The translations under genes and the position numbers were made by a program. DNA of 64,000 nucleotides from Helicobacter sp. MIT 00-7814 (GTDB lineage Bacteria > Campylobacterota > Campylobacteria > Campylobacterales > Helicobacteraceae). The notes beneath the pieces were generated by a model. That model was not told the origin of the DNA and did not search any database. It was given only the letters and a program-made list of their open reading frames with translations. This document shows positions 34,558 to 45,365 of this stretch, piece by piece (position 1 is the stretch's first letter; each line of letters starts with the position of its first letter). The stretch lies in assembly GCF_003364115.1 (NCBI RefSeq), contig NZ_NXLL01000001.1, positions 62,001 to 126,000 on the forward strand, written 5' to 3'.

Positions 34558-35586
34558 CTACACCAATCCCACAAGTGTTTTTGCCTTTACATAAGTATCG
34601 CGGGCGATTTCGCGCACACGATTTGCACTAGAATCTAAAATCTGCTCGATATAGCCCTTTTCTGCCACAAGGCGCGTGTATTCCTCTCGTATCCCGCGCA
34701 GAGATTCTATCAACACTTCCGCTAAACGCGCCTTTAGCACGCCATAGCCTGCCCCTGCAAACTCCTGCTCGATTGCCTCGCGTGATTGCGCGCTAAAAAT
34801 CTCATAAATACACAAAAGATTATAAAGCCCTGCGCGTGCGGGATCAAAGACAATGCCACTTTGAGAATCTGTGACTGCTTTTTTGCATTTACGCGTAATA
34901 ATTTCTGGGCTATCAAGCAAAAAAATCGCGTGATTTTCGCCCTTAGCGGATTTGCTCATTTTAGATTCTGGATTATCAAAGCCCATGACGCGCGCACCAA
35001 CCTTTGGAATGAGCGGTTTTGGAATCTTAAAGCACTCGCCAAAATCGCGGTTAAAGCGCTCCGCTACATCGCGCGTAAGCTCTAAATGCTGTTTTTGATC
35101 CTCGCCCACCGGCACAAAATCGGCTTGATAAAGCAAAATATCCGCCGCCATTAAAGCTGGATAGTTAAAAAGCCCGACGTTGATATTTTTTGGATTCTTA
35201 CTTGATTTATCCTTAAACTGCGTCATACGGCTCATATCACCCATCGGAATATTGCAATCCAAAATCCACGCAAGCGCGGCATGCTCATCAATCTGGCTTT
35301 GGATAAAAAGGCTAGATTTTTGCATATCAATGCCACACGCCAAAAGCATCGCTGCTAGCTCATAAGTCTTTGCGCGTAAGATTTGTGGATCTTGACGCGT
35401 AGTGATGGCGTGGGAATTCACCACGCAAAAAATATTTTCATACAAATCTTGAGAATCTACCCAATTTTTCACCGCACCTAAATAATTGCCCAAATGTATA
35501 TCGCCTGTTGGCTGGATCCCGGAAAATACACGGGGCTTGCACGAAGTTTGCGCTTGAAAAGTTTGAGAATCCTTAGAATCACTCAT
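34558..35586 (-). CDS. trpS: Tryptophanyl-tRNA synthetase
   Basis: Charges tRNA-Trp; 342 residues, typical for the bacterial enzyme. The N-terminal [16 protein letters not shown] (HIGH equivalent HLGN) near residue 22-37 and [12 protein letters not shown] (KMSKS) near 212-223 are intact, as is the GEDQ motif. ATG 35586 is used, with AAAGGA 6 bases upstream, in preference to an upstream in-frame TTG. The acpS gene is directly upstream on the same strand. Confidence 0.96.
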   Translation of the reverse strand: MSDSKDSQTFQAQTSCKPRVFSGIQPTGDIHLGNYLGAVKNWVDSQDLYENIFCVVNSHAITTRQDPQILRAKTYELAAMLLACGIDMQKSSLFIQSQIDEHAALAWILDCNIPMGDMSRMTQFKDKSSKNPKNINVGLFNYPALMAADILLYQADFVPVGEDQKQHLELTRDVAERFNRDFGECFKIPKPLIPKVGARVMGFDNPESKMSKSAKGENHAIFLLDSPEIITRKCKKAVTDSQSGIVFDPARAGLYNLLCIYEIFSAQSREAIEQEFAGAGYGVLKARLAEVLIESLRGIREEYTRLVAEKGYIEQILDSSANRVREIARDTYVKAKTLVGLV

Positions 35587-35612
35587 AAAAAATCCTTTAT
35601 TTTGCAATGTTT

Positions 35613-35984
35613 TTATCTAAGCATCACGCATGCAATGGCAAACTCCCTCTCATGCGTAATACTTAGCGCGATGTGGGAAAAATGCTTTTGCGCTTGAAAA
35701 TTACAAAGTTTTTGCGTGCTTAATGTGATATGTGGCGCGCCTTTAGAATCTAGGCTGATAGTCATATCCAAAAACCCAAGCTCCTTGCCAATCCCACAAC
35801 CAAAAGCCTTGCTAAGCGCCTCTTTAGCCGCCCAAAATCCCGCTAAACGATGATAATTGAGCGATTCTTTTCTTTGACAAAGCGTAATTTCATCATTTGA
35901 TAAAAAGCGCTGCATTGCCCTAATCCCAAATTTTTCCACAAATTCACGCATTCTAGGAATGCTCACCATATCAATGCCTAGCAC
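35613..35984 (-). CDS. acpS: Holo-[acyl-carrier-protein] synthase
   Basis: Transfers 4'-phosphopantetheine from CoA to acyl carrier protein. The 123-residue protein has the diagnostic GIDMVSIPR near residue 3-11, with the metal-binding aspartate, and [13 protein letters not shown] near 50-62, with the metal-binding glutamate. The start is a GTG with AAGGG about 9 bases upstream. It heads the downstream part of a run of genes (rsmD-fliL-acpS-trpS on this strand) conserved in H. pylori. Confidence 0.94.
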   Translation of the reverse strand: MLGIDMVSIPRMREFVEKFGIRAMQRFLSNDEITLCQRKESLNYHRLAGFWAAKEALSKAFGCGIGKELGFLDMTISLDSKGAPHITLSTQKLCNFQAQKHFSHIALSITHEREFAIACVMLR

Positions 35985-36022
35985 TTCATTAAGCCCTTAA
36001 ACCGCGTTAGAATCTGCCAATT

Positions 36023-36583
36023 TTAGCCAATAAGGAAGCTTGTGAAAAAGACATTTTTAATGCTGCCATCGATGAGGAATTCATTGAGCCTTTGGACGAT
36101 TTCATCTTTCAGGCGATTTTTGCCCTTTGTGGTGGCGACTTCTTCAAGCGACTTTGATGCGAGGATTTCAATAATCGCATCAGTTAGCATCGGAAGCTTT
36201 GATTCTATCTCTGGTTGTGTTTCTGGCTTGTCAAGCTCGAGATTTATTTTTGTGATGAGAATTTTTTTACCCGTTTGCGTCATTAGATTAACGCGGAATT
36301 CCTCTGCGATGGGAAATATAGGTCCGACTTTCGCGTAATCAGTTGCGCGCGCGCTCACGGTGTTGCCAACGACAATCTTTGGCGTTTGTGGTTGGGCTGT
36401 TTGCTGCTGGACTTGAGCCTGCTGAGGCTGGGCTTCATTGCCATTTGAGCTTGTAAATACAAGCACGACAATCACCACCAGCAACAAAATAAGCAAAACG
36501 CCAACGCCAATAATCACAAATAAAATCGTCTTATTTTTCTTGTTTTCTGCGCTAGCTTGAGTGTTTTCTTGTTCTTCAGCCAT
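36023..36583 (-). CDS. fliL: Flagellar basal-body-associated protein FliL
   Basis: Inner-membrane protein that stabilises the flagellar stator around the motor. The 186 residues have a short acidic cytosolic start, one membrane helix (TILFVIIGVGVLLILLLVVIVVLVF, about residues 19-43), a Q/A-rich linker and a periplasmic stomatin-like FliL domain with FRVNLMTQTGKKILITKINLEL. ATG 36583 has AAGGAG 6 bases upstream. It overlaps rsmD by eight bases. Confidence 0.93.
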   Translation of the reverse strand: MAEEQENTQASAENKKNKTILFVIIGVGVLLILLLVVIVVLVFTSSNGNEAQPQQAQVQQQTAQPQTPKIVVGNTVSARATDYAKVGPIFPIAEEFRVNLMTQTGKKILITKINLELDKPETQPEIESKLPMLTDAIIEILASKSLEEVATTKGKNRLKDEIVQRLNEFLIDGSIKNVFFTSFLIG

Positions 36584-37217
36584 GGAATTCTCCTTGTGTG
36601 TTTGAAAAATACGATATCGTGCTTTTTCCAAATTTTTTGTGTTTTATTTTAACAAAATTTCCAAGACTTTGAGGAATTTTCGCCTCGCTCATTCCTTCAA
36701 ACGCACAAAGAAAAATATGGGGATTCTCAATCTGCGCGATAAACTCAAAACAGCGCACATACATATCCTCCATACCAGCGCGCACGAAAAATGGCGGGTC
36801 AAGATAGAGAATGCTTGCATTTTGTAAGCTCGCCAAAAGCGCGCTAGAGGTGAAAAAATCCTGCGCAAAAACTTTAAATTGCAATGCGCTATGACGCGCC
36901 TTTGCACGCGCGAGATTATGAGAGAGAATCTGTGCGTTTTGGAAATTAGATTCAAAAAATAGCGCTTCTTTTGCACCATGGCTAAGCGCTTCTATCCCCA
37001 TAGAGCCGCTTCCGCCAAAAGCTTCAATAAAACTCGCTCCTTTAATCTGCACGCCGATGGAATTGAAAAAAGATTCTCTTACAATCGCCTTAGTTGGGCG
37101 AGTTTGGGATTTTTGCTCGATAAAAGGAAATTCTAATTTGAAACCTTTTAAAATCCCGCTGTTTATGCGGATAGCTGGGATTTTAGAATCTCTTGCGTGT
37201 GGCTTTTGCATTAGCAT
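36576..37217 (-). CDS. rsmD: 16S rRNA (guanine-966-N2)-methyltransferase
   Basis: SAM-dependent methylation of 16S rRNA. The 213 residues have IRINSGILKGFKLEFP near the start, RPTKAIVRESFFNSIG, the SAM loop EAFGGSGSMGIEALSHGA near 65-82 and the catalytic LDPPFF near 139-144. Another in-frame ATG exists two codons downstream (37211). It overlaps fliL and follows the 110-residue gene by five bases, so this is an operon. Confidence 0.93.
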   Translation of the reverse strand: MLMQKPHARDSKIPAIRINSGILKGFKLEFPFIEQKSQTRPTKAIVRESFFNSIGVQIKGASFIEAFGGSGSMGIEALSHGAKEALFFESNFQNAQILSHNLARAKARHSALQFKVFAQDFFTSSALLASLQNASILYLDPPFFVRAGMEDMYVRCFEFIAQIENPHIFLCAFEGMSEAKIPQSLGNFVKIKHKKFGKSTISYFSNTQGEFHG

Positions 37218-37222
37218 TCAAA

Positions 37223-37555
37223 TTAGCGCTGTAAAAGAGCGATAAGTTTTTTGGTGTATTCTTGCATGAGCGCTTCTACTTCGCTTTGTAATGCTTGACT
37301 TTGCAGATTTGAGCCTGCAAGTTTGAGGCAATGCGTGTTGTAGAAAGTTTTTAAGCTTTGCATAAGGCTTTGCGGTGTGAAAGGCTGTAAAATATCGCAA
37401 TCCTTGCTTCCTAGTAGGCAAAGTGGCTTTAGCGTGGGCTTTGGGATATCGCTTAGGACAAAATCACTCTGCGTTTCCTCGCAAATATAGTCTTTTAAAA
37501 AATATTCTAGCGTGCTTTGCAGAAGAAGATTCTCGCATTGTAGGGAAATTTTCAT
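37223..37555 (-). CDS. Conserved small Helicobacter protein of unknown function
   Basis: A 110-residue soluble protein with no recognised domain, a Cys-containing middle part and a helical C-terminus (LQSQALQSEVEALMQEYTKKLIALLQR). H. pylori has a gene of similar size in the same place (HP0811, next to rsmD HP0810 and fliL HP0809), which supports it being real. It is tightly coupled to rsmD, 5 bases downstream. Confidence 0.75.
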   Translation of the reverse strand: MKISLQCENLLLQSTLEYFLKDYICEETQSDFVLSDIPKPTLKPLCLLGSKDCDILQPFTPQSLMQSLKTFYNTHCLKLAGSNLQSQALQSEVEALMQEYTKKLIALLQR

Positions 37556-37646
37556 TTGCGTTCCTTAAAATTGAAAATATGGGGAGAATTTATGCGGGGA
37601 TTCTAGCATTTTTTGTGCCTTTGCGCTTTTTGCGCGCACAAAAATC

Positions 37647-38534
37647 TTAAAAAAATTCCAGCACAAAGCCCCTATCAAACCCGCTCAAATCCTTATAAAA
37701 CTCTAGCTTTTTATGCGCAATTCGCGCGATAAACGCGCTTAAAAATTCCTTTTGATCATAGCCCATTTCACACACCAGCGCCCTAGCGCCCACGCGCTTA
37801 GATTCTAAAATCAACGCTTCTAAAATCTCGCTGCCCCTTTCCCCGCCAAAAAGCGCATTTTGTGGCTCAAACTTAAGAGGCGTGCTTAGAGGATAATCGT
37901 TTGCGATGTAAGGCGGATTTGAAACAATAAGCGCGCCTTTAAGCTTTTGTGCGCCAAGATTTGTGATGAAAGGCTCTAGTAGCGAGCCAAAGAAAAGCGA
38001 AACTTGAGAATCTAGCCCAAAATGCGCGCAATTTTTTGCACTCAAAGCGAGGGCTTTTTGGTTAATATCGCTTGCGTAGATTCTAAGCTTTGGATTTAAG
38101 CGCGCGAGGGTTAGCGCGATAATGCCCGAGCCAACGCCAACTTCAAAGATTTCTTGTGCGTTAGTTTGCGTAAGCAATGCCTGCACTTTATCGATGAGAA
38201 TCTCACTTTCCGTACGCGGGATAAGCACACCAGATTCTATAAAAAATTCCTCACCATAAAAACTCACTTTTCCTGTAAGATATTCGATAGGTTCGCCATT
38301 TGCGCGTCTTTTGATAAGTGCAAAAAATTCATTTTCTTGCTCCTTTGAAAGAGGCTTTTCGCCAAATGTATGCAAAAAGATTCTCTCTTCCCCCAAAATA
38401 TGGCTTAATAAAAGTTCAGATTCTAAACTTACGCGGGGTTTTGGCAGTGTGGGATTTAAAGAAAGGTCTTTTTTGACAAAAGGCGCGTTATTTAAAAGCG
38501 CCCTAGCCTTTTCAAGCGCGCAAGCAATTGTCAT
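37647..38534 (-). CDS. prmC: Release factor glutamine methyltransferase
   Basis: Methylates the glutamine in the GGQ motif of release factors RF1/RF2. The 295 residues carry the N-terminal helical region, IEYLTGKVSFYGEEF near 79-93, the SAM loop EVGVGSGIIALTLA near 142-155 and the catalytic SNPPYIANDY. Everything is intact. The M48 protease gene is immediately upstream on the same strand, an association also seen in H. pylori. Confidence 0.95.
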   Translation of the reverse strand: MTIACALEKARALLNNAPFVKKDLSLNPTLPKPRVSLESELLLSHILGEERIFLHTFGEKPLSKEQENEFFALIKRRANGEPIEYLTGKVSFYGEEFFIESGVLIPRTESEILIDKVQALLTQTNAQEIFEVGVGSGIIALTLARLNPKLRIYASDINQKALALSAKNCAHFGLDSQVSLFFGSLLEPFITNLGAQKLKGALIVSNPPYIANDYPLSTPLKFEPQNALFGGERGSEILEALILESKRVGARALVCEMGYDQKEFLSAFIARIAHKKLEFYKDLSGFDRGFVLEFF

Positions 38535-38546
38535 TGATTCTAAAGC

Positions 38547-39761
38547 TTAGGCTTTTGCACTTACTTCATAATCAAGTGCTTTGAGGCGTTCCAAAAGTGG
38601 CGGATGCGAATAGTAAAAAAAGATATACAAAGGATGCGAGCTAGGGAATTCTTTATTTTCATTCACCAAGCGCACAAGCGCATTTGCAAGGTGGTTTTTG
38701 GATGACAAACTCGCGCCAAAGGCATCAGCGCCATATTCTGCCTTGCGTGAAAAATACCCCATAATCGGCAAAAACCAAAACGACAGCACAGGCTCTAGCA
38801 AAAGTAATAAGCTTAGCGTGCCAGCGCTATTTTGAGGCAATGCGCTTTGGGTGTAAAAAATCGCGGGGAAATGCGAAGCGATGAAAAAAAGCACAAATAA
38901 AAAGCTCCCAGCGATAAAAATATTTTTCAAAATATCCTTATGCTTGAAATGCCCCAACTCATGCCCCAAAATCGCCAAAAGCCCATCTTTGCTAATCTTA
39001 TCAAGTAGCGTGTCAAAAAGCACCACGCGCTTTGTCCTACCAATGCCCCCAAAATACGCATTTAGTCGCCCATCTCTTTTGCTCGCGTCCATCACAAACA
39101 CGCCAGAGCTTTTAAAGCCAACTTGTGAGAGTAAAGATTCTATGCGGTTTTTTAGCTCGATATCTTCTAATGGTGCAAACTTATTAAAAAGTGGCGCGAT
39201 GAGCGTGGGATAAATGGCATTTGCCACGATGACAATGGCAAACACAAGGCAGAATCCAGCTATCCACCAATATTCAAAATTCCCAATCACCCACAATAAG
39301 CCATAAAAAATCGCTCCGCCGATAAGAATCCCAAGCACGCTAGATTTTAGCAAATCCACAAAAAAGAGCCCGACACTTTGCTTGCAGAATCCATATTTCT
39401 TATCAATGCCAAAGGTTTGATACAGCGAAAGCGGAAGCTTGATAAGCGCGCTTATCAAAAAAAGAAGCAAAAGGAAAATCACACCTTGCAAATAAAAATT
39501 TAGCCCAAAAGCGCTAAGATACGCCCAAAGTGCGCCAAGCCCAAAGCTAATCCACGCACAAAACACCACCGCATCGATGATTTTTTCTATGATTCCAAGG
39601 CGCAGGTTTGCTAGCGCATAATATCCAGCTTTCAAATAATCTTTAGAATCTAGCAAAATAGCCTCTTTGGTGAGAGCCTTTTTGATATGTGTGCATTGCA
39701 AAAGCGCTAAGATAATGCTAGGCAAACTATACAGCAATAAAAATAAAGCAATTAATAGCAT
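38547..39761 (-). CDS. M48-family membrane metalloprotease (Ste24/CAAX prenyl protease 1-like)
   Basis: A 404-residue inner-membrane zinc protease with about seven hydrophobic segments, the zinc motif HELGHFKHKD near residues 266-275, the third ligand region KAEYGADAFGASL near the C-terminus, and a SSHPLYIFFYYSHPPLLERL block typical of Ste24-like M48 proteases. Bacteria lack prenylated proteins, so a role in membrane-protein quality control is the usual inference. It lies upstream of prmC on the minus strand and is divergent from pyrG. Confidence 0.88.
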   Translation of the reverse strand: MLLIALFLLLYSLPSIILALLQCTHIKKALTKEAILLDSKDYLKAGYYALANLRLGIIEKIIDAVVFCAWISFGLGALWAYLSAFGLNFYLQGVIFLLLLFLISALIKLPLSLYQTFGIDKKYGFCKQSVGLFFVDLLKSSVLGILIGGAIFYGLLWVIGNFEYWWIAGFCLVFAIVIVANAIYPTLIAPLFNKFAPLEDIELKNRIESLLSQVGFKSSGVFVMDASKRDGRLNAYFGGIGRTKRVVLFDTLLDKISKDGLLAILGHELGHFKHKDILKNIFIAGSFLFVLFFIASHFPAIFYTQSALPQNSAGTLSLLLLLEPVLSFWFLPIMGYFSRKAEYGADAFGASLSSKNHLANALVRLVNENKEFPSSHPLYIFFYYSHPPLLERLKALDYEVSAKA

Positions 39762-39896
39762 GCTATTTGCTCCTTATGTGTTGTGGAAATTGAAAAGTTG
39801 TATAAAGGCGCAATCTTACAAGCTAAAAAATACAAAGTGGTAAATAATCTCATTGTAAAAGTAGAGAAATTCAAGGAATTTATAGAATTCGCGCTT

Positions 39897-39902
39897 TATA
39901 AT
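39897..39902 (+). promoter_or_regulatory. -10 element of pyrG
   Basis: TATAAT stands 43-48 bases before the pyrG ATG, preceded by AT-rich sequence without a clear -35 hexamer. Confidence 0.5.
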
Positions 39903-39944
39903 TACGCAAAAATTTTCTCTCAAGTTTAAGTCAAAGGCAAAATT

Positions 39945-41621
39945 ATGAAAAATCCATCTCATACAGAATCTAGCTCTAAAAAAGAGGTGAAGTATATCTT
40001 TGTAACCGGTGGCGTTTTAAGCTCGCTTGGTAAGGGAATCACCTCATCTTCGCTTGCGACACTTTTGCAACATAGCGGTTTTAATGTGAGTATTTTAAAG
40101 ATTGATCCTTATATCAATGTCGATCCGGGCACGATGAGTCCGCTAGAGCATGGCGAAGTGTTTGTCACAAGCGATGGTGCGGAGACGGATTTAGACATAG
40201 GGCATTATGAGCGCTTTTTAAATAAAAATTTTTATAAGACAAATAACTTCACCACCGGGCAGGTGTATCTTTCAGTGATTGAAAATGAGCGCAAAGGCAA
40301 ATATCTAGGCAAAACTATTCAAATCGTCCCGCATATCGTTGATGAGATAAAACATAGAATCCGCCTTGCAGGGATTAATCAAGCTGATGGAAGCGCGTAT
40401 GATTTTCTCATCGTTGAGCTTGGCGGCACCGTTGGCGATATGGAAGGAATGCCATATTTAGAGGCGATGCGACAGATGAAACACGAACTAGGGTTAAAGC
40501 GCGTTGTGAGCGTGCATGTGACGCTTATCCCGCTTGTGCGTGCTGCTGGTGAGCTAAAGACAAAGCCAACACAGCACAGCGTGCAGGAATTGCGCAGAAT
40601 TGGGATTTCACCGCAGATTCTTGTGGCGCGTAGTGAAAAAATGCTAAGCATTGATCTTAAGCGCAAACTCGCGCTAAGTTGCGATGTCGATGATGATAGC
40701 GTGATTGTGGCAAAAGATTCTCAAAGCATTTATCAATGCCCGCTAGATTTTTTACAAGAAGGTATTTTGGTGCCACTTGCGCGCATTTTTGACTTGGGAG
40801 AGTTAAGCCCAAATATGGACGAATGGGATATGCTTGTAAAAAAAATCATCTCGCCAAAAGACACCATAACCATTGGTTTTGTGGGTAAATATCTCTCTTT
40901 GAAAGAATCTTACAAATCCTTAATAGAAGCGCTTATCCACGCTGGAGCAAACACAAATACGCGCGTAAATATCAAGTGGATTGATAGTGAATTGCTAGAA
41001 GATAATATAAGTATTTTAGATGAAGTGGATTCTATCCTTATCCCCGGGGGCTTTGGGGAGCGTGGGATTGAAGGGAAGTTGCGCGCGATTACCTATGCGA
41101 GGGAAAACAAAATCCCTTTGCTTGGAATCTGCCTTGGCATGCAGCTTAGCATTATCGAGTATGCGCGCAATGTGCTAGGCATTAAGGAGGCAAATTCTAG
41201 CGAGTTTGACAAAGACACAAAAGAGCCTGTGATTTATTTAATCGAAGATTTTATAGATTCTCAAGGGAATAAACAGCTTAGAACGCACACTTCGCCTATG
41301 GGAGGCACGATGCGTTTGGGCGAATATGAATGCAAGATTAAAAAAGGCACAAAGCTTTATGATGCCTACAAACAAGAGCTTATCAAAGAGCGCCACCGCC
41401 ACCGCTATGAGGCAAATCCAGCGTATAAAGAAGCTTTGCAAAAAGCAGGGCTTATTGTGAGTGGGGAAAGTAATGGGCTCATTGAAGCAATTGAATTAGA
41501 AAATCACCCGTGGTTTGTGGCGGTGCAATTCCACCCAGAATTTACCTCAAGGCTCAAAAATCCAAACCCGATTATTTTAGAGTTTCTTAAGCAAACGCTA
41601 GCTCACAAGCGCATACGATAG
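39945..41621 (+). CDS. pyrG: CTP synthase
   Basis: Converts UTP to CTP using glutamine and ATP. The 558 residues comprise the synthase domain ([20 protein letters not shown] near 20-39, [13 protein letters not shown]) and a class I glutamine amidotransferase domain with catalytic cysteine in LLGICLGMQ and histidine-glutamate in HPEF near the C-terminus. All catalytic residues are present. Confidence 0.98.
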   Translation: MKNPSHTESSSKKEVKYIFVTGGVLSSLGKGITSSSLATLLQHSGFNVSILKIDPYINVDPGTMSPLEHGEVFVTSDGAETDLDIGHYERFLNKNFYKTNNFTTGQVYLSVIENERKGKYLGKTIQIVPHIVDEIKHRIRLAGINQADGSAYDFLIVELGGTVGDMEGMPYLEAMRQMKHELGLKRVVSVHVTLIPLVRAAGELKTKPTQHSVQELRRIGISPQILVARSEKMLSIDLKRKLALSCDVDDDSVIVAKDSQSIYQCPLDFLQEGILVPLARIFDLGELSPNMDEWDMLVKKIISPKDTITIGFVGKYLSLKESYKSLIEALIHAGANTNTRVNIKWIDSELLEDNISILDEVDSILIPGGFGERGIEGKLRAITYARENKIPLLGICLGMQLSIIEYARNVLGIKEANSSEFDKDTKEPVIYLIEDFIDSQGNKQLRTHTSPMGGTMRLGEYECKIKKGTKLYDAYKQELIKERHRHRYEANPAYKEALQKAGLIVSGESNGLIEAIELENHPWFVAVQFHPEFTSRLKNPNPIILEFLKQTLAHKRIR

Positions 41622-41682
41622 ATTCTCTAAACTTAAAAAGGCATTTTAGAAATACATTTGCAAAGGGAGGAATTTTGGTATA

Positions 41683-41916
41683 ATGCGCAATCCAAAGCAG
41701 ACGAGAATGTGCATTGCTTGTAGAAAACGCTTCCACCAAAGCTTGATTTTGCGTCTTCAAGCTAGAGAAGCTGTGCTGTGCGTCTTTAGCGGGAGTGGCA
41801 GGAGCTTTTATGTATGCAAGGAATGTCAAGCAAATCCAAAAACATTAAAAAGTATTACAAAGCGCTATAAGATTTTGGAAGTTTCAGAAGGAGTAAATAC
41901 AATATGGAAAAAATAA
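41683..41916 (+). CDS. ylxR: YlxR-family protein (DUF448)
   Basis: A 77-residue nucleic-acid-binding protein with the family start RMCIACRKRFHQSLILRL, GRSFYVC and CKEC, giving paired cysteines (CIAC, CKEC). YlxR proteins lie before infB in many bacteria; one member is reported to modulate RNase P. It overlaps infB by 13 bases, so the two are coupled. Confidence 0.88.
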   Translation: MRNPKQTRMCIACRKRFHQSLILRLQAREAVLCVFSGSGRSFYVCKECQANPKTLKSITKRYKILEVSEGVNTIWKK

Positions 41917-44498
41917 GAATAAGCGAAGTCGCAAAAGAATGCGCTAAAACACCAAAAGAGGCGCTGGAAAAAGCCCTGCAAATGGGATTAAATGTAAAAT
42001 CTGTCTCTTCAAGTGTCACACAAGAAGAAGCTGGCTTGTTGTATCAATTTCTCACAACTGGCGAAAATCCAATCCCCCCAAAAGAAGAAAAAGAGCCAAA
42101 AGCGCCCAAAAAAACCACAAAAACTAAAGAATCTAAAGACACTAAAGAAAAAGCGCCCAAAAAAACCACCGCAAAAAAATCCACTAAAATACAGGAAACC
42201 CAAGATGGGGCGCAAGAAGCAGAATCTTTAAGCGCGCAAAATACTGCGCCACAAAATGAAATACAAACACAAGAAACTACAGAATCAAAAATGCCAATGC
42301 CTAAAAAAGGCTTGCGTATCGTGCGCAAAAACGAGCAGGAGGAAAAGCCAGCTACTACGCAAAAAAGCAAAACTTCGCATGTGCTAAGCGCGAGGGAATT
42401 ATTCGCCCAAACACAAGATGAGGAATACAGCAGAGCTAAGCCCAAAAAAGCCACAATCAAGCCAAAAACCGCACCAAAGCACACTTCCCAGCAAAAAATG
42501 GATATTTTGGAGGATAGGGAATTTAACTTCGAGCGCGATTATGATGATGAGCAAGATGAAATCGTGCTTTTTGACTTAAATGAGCAAGAAATGCGCGATG
42601 AAGAGGAAGAAAATAGAATCAAACAAGCCATCACTGAAAGAGTGCAAGTCCATCGCAAAAGCCCATGGATGAGTGAAGGCTCGATAAAACGCGGTGGCAG
42701 AAGCAAGAAAAAATACGCACCAAAAGAAAGCGCAAAAGAGTTAAAAAGCGTTATCGCAATCCCTGAAGAAGTGCGCGTGTATGAGTTTGCAGATTTAAGC
42801 GGGAGAGAGCTAAAAGATGTCATCAAAGTGCTTTTCAATCTCGGCGTAATGGCAACAAAAAACGACTTTTTGGATAAAGATTCTATAGAGATTTTGGCTG
42901 AAGAATTTAAGATTCAAGTAGAGATTGTGGAGGATAAGAGCGAGCTAGAGGAGATTTACAAAGAGCAGGATAAGGAGTTTGCGCCAAAGGAGCGCCCAGC
43001 GGTGATTACCATTATGGGGCATGTGGATCATGGGAAAACTTCTTTGCTTGATTATATCCGCAACTCACGCATTGCCGCTAAAGAATCTGGCGGTATCACT
43101 CAGCACATCGGCGCGTATATGGTAGAAAAAAATGGCAAGATGATGAGCTTTATTGACACGCCCGGACATGAGGCTTTCACAAGCATGCGAAGCCGTGGCG
43201 CGCAAGTGACTGATATCGCAATCATCGTCATTGCCGCAGATGATGGCGTGAAACCCCAAACTATCGAAGCGCTCAATCACGCAAAGGCTGCAAATGTGCA
43301 AATCATCATCGCGATGAATAAAATGGATAAGGAAAATGCAAATCCTGATAAGCTCAAAGCCGAGTGTGCAGAGCTTGGATTTACGCCAAATGAGTGGGGC
43401 GGGGAATATGAGTTTATCCCTATTTCTGCAAAGACTGGTGAAGGCGTAGATTCTTTGCTTGAGACAATCCTTATACAAGCTGAATTGCTAGAGCTCAAAG
43501 CCCCTAGCGAAGGCAAGGCAAAAGCTGTGGTGCTAGAAGGAAGTTTGGAAAAAGGACGCGGTCCTGTGGCGACAATCATCGTGCAAAGTGGCACGCTTAA
43601 AATTGGGGATTCTGTCGTGGCAGGCACAGCATTTGGGAGAATCCGCGCAATGAGTGATGATATGGGCAAAAATATTAATGCGCTCACACCTTCTTTTGTC
43701 GCGCAAATTGTTGGTTTATCTGAAGTGCCTGATGCTGGAAGTGCACTTATTGCGGTGGATTCTGACACGCAAGCAAGGGAATTTGCACAAAAACGCGCAC
43801 TTTACTTGCGCCAAAAAGAGCTAAGCAAAAGCACCAAAGTCACCTTTGAAGAGCTTGGCGATATGGTCGCGCAAGGTAATCTTAAAACCCTTCCGCTTAT
43901 CATCAAAGCCGACACACAGGGAAGTTTGGAAGCGATTAAATCAAGCTTGGAAAAACTTAGCAATGATGAAGTGCGCGTAAATATCATCAGTTTTGGCGTG
44001 GGTGGCGTGAGTGAGAGCGATATCGACTTGTGCGCCACGAAGCAAAACTGCCTTATTTTGGGCTTTAATATCCGCCCAACTGGAAGCGTGAAAGCTAAGG
44101 CAAAAGAGCTTGGCGTGGAGATTAAGACTTATTCAATTATTTATGCGTTGCTTGATGAGATAAAAGGGCTTTTAAGCGGGCTTATGTCGCCAGTGATTGA
44201 AGAGGAAAACACCGGACAAGCGCAAGTGCGCGAGACTTTCAGTATTCCAAAAGTCGGCGTTGTGGCAGGGTGCATGGTGGTTGAAGGCACAATCCAGCGC
44301 GGAATCAAAGTGCGCCTTATCCGAGATGGCGTAGTCGTGCATACGGGGCAAATCACCTCGCTCAAGCGCTTTAAAGATGATGCTAAAGAAGTCAGCAAAG
44401 GCTATGAATGCGGGATTATGCTAGAAAATTTCAATGATATAAAAGTGGGTGATGTCTTTGAAACCTTTAGAGAAATCCACACACAGGCAAAAATCTAA
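41904..44498 (+). CDS. infB: Translation initiation factor IF-2
   Basis: GTPase that positions initiator tRNA on the ribosome. The 864 residues have an IF2-N start ([22 protein letters not shown]), a long K/T/E/Q-rich linker to about residue 250, a G domain with GHVDHGKTS near 372-380, DTPGHEA and NKMD, then domains II-IV. A 17-residue unit KAPKKTT... is duplicated in the linker at 42098-42167 (51-bp spacing). In many bacteria rbfA and rimP follow; here the next gene is convergent tpiA. Confidence 0.97.
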   Translation: MEKIRISEVAKECAKTPKEALEKALQMGLNVKSVSSSVTQEEAGLLYQFLTTGENPIPPKEEKEPKAPKKTTKTKESKDTKEKAPKKTTAKKSTKIQETQDGAQEAESLSAQNTAPQNEIQTQETTESKMPMPKKGLRIVRKNEQEEKPATTQKSKTSHVLSARELFAQTQDEEYSRAKPKKATIKPKTAPKHTSQQKMDILEDREFNFERDYDDEQDEIVLFDLNEQEMRDEEEENRIKQAITERVQVHRKSPWMSEGSIKRGGRSKKKYAPKESAKELKSVIAIPEEVRVYEFADLSGRELKDVIKVLFNLGVMATKNDFLDKDSIEILAEEFKIQVEIVEDKSELEEIYKEQDKEFAPKERPAVITIMGHVDHGKTSLLDYIRNSRIAAKESGGITQHIGAYMVEKNGKMMSFIDTPGHEAFTSMRSRGAQVTDIAIIVIAADDGVKPQTIEALNHAKAANVQIIIAMNKMDKENANPDKLKAECAELGFTPNEWGGEYEFIPISAKTGEGVDSLLETILIQAELLELKAPSEGKAKAVVLEGSLEKGRGPVATIIVQSGTLKIGDSVVAGTAFGRIRAMSDDMGKNINALTPSFVAQIVGLSEVPDAGSALIAVDSDTQAREFAQKRALYLRQKELSKSTKVTFEELGDMVAQGNLKTLPLIIKADTQGSLEAIKSSLEKLSNDEVRVNIISFGVGGVSESDIDLCATKQNCLILGFNIRPTGSVKAKAKELGVEIKTYSIIYALLDEIKGLLSGLMSPVIEEENTGQAQVRETFSIPKVGVVAGCMVVEGTIQRGIKVRLIRDGVVVHTGQITSLKRFKDDAKEVSKGYECGIMLENFNDIKVGDVFETFREIHTQAKI

Positions 44499-44556
44499 AT
44501 CCCTATCCGCCACGCTTTACCCCACGCGTGGCAACAATCCAGCTTTAAGTAATCTT

Positions 44557-44585
44557 TTTTAAGAATCCGCCTAAGATTCTTAAAA
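44557..44585. terminator. Bidirectional stem-loop between infB and tpiA
   Basis: TTTTAAGAATC (44557-44567) pairs exactly with GATTCTTAAAA (44575-44585) around seven bases. It overlaps the tpiA stop codon and lies about 60 bases after infB, so it can serve both converging transcripts. Confidence 0.6.
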
Positions 44586-45299
44586 GACAGAATCTATAAT
44601 TTGTAAAAATTTCTCTCTCTCTAAGCTCGCACTTCCTACCAGCACGCCATCGACATTTGGCAAAGACAAAATTTCTCTTGCATTTTTTTCATTCACGCTA
44701 CCACCATAAAGTAGTGGCGCGCTTGAAAGGTTACGCAAAATTTCATGCGTATCTTGTATCTCTTTTAGGCTCGCACTCACCCCCGTGCCAATCGCCCAAA
44801 TAGGCTCATACGCGATAATGAGATTTTTATACTTCACATCAATGCCTTCAAACTGACTTTGCAAAAATTCCGCAACTTTCCCATTCTGGCGCACTTCTAA
44901 ACTCTCACCAATGCAGTAAAAAATACTAAAATTTTGCTCTTTGAAAAACGCAAACTTTTGCGCCACACTTTTTTGATTTTCGCCAAAAAGGCTTCTGCGC
45001 TCGCTATGCCCGATAAGAATGGTGTTAATGCCAAATTCTGCGAGTTGCTCTAAGCCAATTTCGCCCGTAAATGCGCCATTTTGCGCATTTATAGCATTTT
45101 GTGCGCCGATTGTGAGGGTGCGAAATTTATTTTCAAGCAAAGCACTTTGGTTAGGGAACACCACGACACGCGCCTTTGCCTTAGAATCCGTCTTAAAATC
45201 CCCAGTCAAAGTAGAATCCAGATTTTCAACATAGCTCTTTGTCTGTGCGCGCGTGAGGTTGCATTTGAAGTTCGCCGCGATGATTTTTGTTTGTCCCAT
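44580..45299 (-). CDS. tpiA: Triosephosphate isomerase
   Basis: Interconverts dihydroxyacetone phosphate and glyceraldehyde 3-phosphate. The 239-residue enzyme is slightly short but complete: AANFKCNLT with the substrate lysine near residue 12, IGHSERRSLF with the electrophilic histidine, IAYEPIWAIGTG with the catalytic glutamate and YGGSVNEKNA near 200. It is last in a run of minus-strand genes (ydcH-type, gatC, ung, TPR gene, tpiA). Confidence 0.96.
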   Translation of the reverse strand: MGQTKIIAANFKCNLTRAQTKSYVENLDSTLTGDFKTDSKAKARVVVFPNQSALLENKFRTLTIGAQNAINAQNGAFTGEIGLEQLAEFGINTILIGHSERRSLFGENQKSVAQKFAFFKEQNFSIFYCIGESLEVRQNGKVAEFLQSQFEGIDVKYKNLIIAYEPIWAIGTGVSASLKEIQDTHEILRNLSSAPLLYGGSVNEKNAREILSLPNVDGVLVGSASLEREKFLQIIDSVF

Positions 45300-45365
45300 A
45301 TTCTCCCCTTAAAATTTTTTATATTATTACACAAAAGCGCTAAAACAAGCCTTTTGCGCTTAAGA

